From: JACNKV01 sp964645915
Lineage (GTDB): Bacteria; Fidelibacterota; Marinisomatia; Marinisomatales; JACNKV01
Direction of reading: 5' to 3'
Assembly: GCA_964645915.1 (NCBI GenBank)
Contig: CAZYDH010000003.1
Location: forward strand, 67,358 to 131,357
Length of the DNA: 64,000 nt
The notes below the pieces were generated by a model. It did no database searches. It was given only the letters and a program-made list of their open reading frames with translations, and was not told the DNA's origin. The position numbers and the translations under genes are program-made. Positions 63,601 through 64,000 of this stretch are shown in pieces. The stretch's first letter is position 1. Every line of letters begins with the position of its first letter.

Positions 63601-64000
63601 GATTACAACGGCGATGGTGTCTGTGCTTGGGGTGGCGGTGATGATATTGCTGGTAGCGGCAATATGGACGCTGAAGAAGCCGCTGAATATCTAAACGGAA
63701 CATCAGAACCTATGGATATATATATAGGTGTAATTTATTATGCAGGTGAAGATCCAATTCCATATGAGTTAACGATTACTGTTGTGCCAGTTGATTGTAT
63801 TGACTGCCCAAGAGAAGTAACAGCTACTTTATCTGGAGATGGTTCAGCTGTAAATGTCCAATGGGGTCCACCCTATGTCGATCCAACAAGAAATATTCGC
63901 GCTCCACAAATCAGTGCCGAAGCGACTGAATATCAACCTGAAGTGTTTAAACTGCACTCAATAAATCAGCCCAGTGAAAAACAAGTTCAGCCAACAAGTA
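60640..64000 (+). CDS. Giant secreted repeat protein (N-terminal part, runs off the window)
   Basis: Open from ATG 60640 (AAGGAG upstream) to the window edge, at least 1120 residues, no stop. Signal peptide ending near SGFASS. Three DSYGDGWDG/DSYGDGWNG modules (near residues 70, 238 and 533) are each followed by a Cys-containing calcium-type motif starting GC(M/T)D and ending DDGSC (near residues 160, 281 and 577). Pre-peptidase-like beta domains (for example about 305-425, DADWYSFVV) and fibronectin-III-like segments follow. Very acidic (Asp-rich) and Cys-containing, typical of secreted proteins of marine FCB bacteria. Any enzymatic or secretion-sorting domain would be beyond the window. Confidence 0.85.
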   Translation, partial: MKLLKYTLVFTITALLLITSGFASSVDADVNKVSKNINLTEKRQNLPPYVTPMHIEVGRTEDFTLVLTDSYGDGWDGAYMDVLVNGTLIYDDIAVASDEEIVTLAVNDGDLVETAYTSGSFEYEHSYAFYDQQGDFVAGDGPSPGEGISFTVSISYDVPGCMDDTACNYNADATVDDGSCCYDNCMTINFGGGSFISETSWELNDASGNILYQGAGSPVEGMEACLAYGTYTLYAHDSYGDGWNGNTWTLTDADGVTIATYTLDDGNEGEFTFDYLDAVYGCTDETAINYNPDATIDDGSCFYAGDVCEHPLDGGVVNGDPIYSATTEAYDADWYSFVVDADYDNVSVSLCGSDFDTKLEVWGACDDADYLGYNDDSADCNSRALQSQVNLTDLTAGTYYAKVYGYGSNFGNYILTITAFQNPTSPELTATGILNAVQLDWSDVPTRSQSATGITTINPVNKVESKPYEQNTADLTLNEFRTAYGLTVGGGSWDGEITWDITDLDANILYSGDAGAFDVDLADGTYIFNGYDSYGDGWNGATATLVDADGNLQFTTTGPESDVLTLEFTVPTTDVFGCTDPNALNYDPNATVDDGSCEYAAPANDECTSPELVTGPYPATVSGTNLGATIDCEGLLDWNAVWYEIDLPYAANNVTVTLCGDDAAISNAGIILMDDCGCDDYIAASYLWTDEGCIELTFAELSGLESVLYPANIEPQQNFTFTVAIEEVYLPSFNIYKDGVSFATDIYGNSFVDSDVLGETEYCYTVEQNLPDGTLSGMSNEACAMPATSGTGSSCEDALVAVEGQNDAEYMPLFYSYTAQSDCLLEVTSQNATGDAAWDTYLDIYGSCEVDGNGDLVDLLISNDDCCGYWGPSAVEYPVTAGQEVIIYWDDAWDSQPFTFFVSENPIIDCDDDEFEDDDTKDLAVNHGADGTFTYALCQLDNEGGIMQPSGVPAVDWSVVTLEPYHMLTVSTHGIGDPANDIDLFFEDYNGDGVCAWGGGDDIAGSGNMDAEEAAEYLNGTSEPMDIYIGVIYYAGEDPIPYELTITVVPVDCIDCPREVTATLSGDGSAVNVQWGPPYVDPTRNIRAPQISAEATEYQPEVFKLHSINQPSEKQVQPTS

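Overview
The window is AT-rich chromosomal DNA from a Gram-negative bacterium. It encodes lipid A enzymes (LpxB, LpxK), outer-membrane and lipoprotein genes, ExbB/ExbD, a single-cytochrome succinate dehydrogenase, and very long secreted proteins with FG-GAP, Ig-like and GCTD...DDGSC repeats. This mix fits the FCB superphylum, and a marine Marinimicrobia (SAR406)-type lineage is my best guess. That placement is an inference from gene content only. No tRNA, rRNA, insertion sequence, prophage or CRISPR array was seen.

Layout. 1-3.6 kb is an envelope-lipid operon: the tail of a Gfo/Idh/MocA oxidoreductase, a membrane methyltransferase, lpxB, a DUF374 acyltransferase and lpxK. 3.6-10.9 kb is a self-contained signalling cassette. 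It has a histidine kinase with an FG-GAP/ASPIC ectodomain and an NtrC-type sigma-54 activator. These are followed by two palindromic putative activator sites, a near-perfect sigma-54 promoter, and a Tyr-rich lipoprotein with a FadL/OmpP1-like protein. 10.9-19 kb holds a large Ig-repeat protein, an outer-membrane-like protein, a CtpA protease and exbB-exbD-exbD. 19-30.5 kb is metabolism: sdhCAB, a glutamate-cysteine ligase, a stand-alone E2 acyltransferase domain, a GltS-type carrier, PPDK and tryptophanase.

30.6-37.2 kb is the most striking locus. It is one minus-strand operon encoding two envelope proteins, MotA, MotB, a drastically remodelled FliF and a FliG. It looks like a flagellar rotary motor core with no other flagellar gene in the window. 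37.4-40 kb has a CDF-like transporter with an altered metal site, PsuG, a one-repeat UPF0016 protein, a PNP-like fragment and YggS.

40-60 kb is the replication-origin neighbourhood: gyrA, gyrB, a DciA-like gene, recF and dnaN; then surA-like, ppiC, mfd, mnmG, mnmE, yidC, yidD and rpmH; then dnaA diverging to the right. DnaA boxes lie at two places, upstream of dnaN and at dnaA. Two perfect 15-base parS cores sit on the start codons of mfd and mnmG, and a degenerate one lies upstream of dnaA. rnpA is missing from its usual place. Most genes left of about 58.7 kb run leftward and dnaA runs rightward, so the origin is most likely at 58.6-58.9 kb. From 60.6 kb to the window end is the start of a giant secreted repeat protein behind a roughly 260-nt leader.
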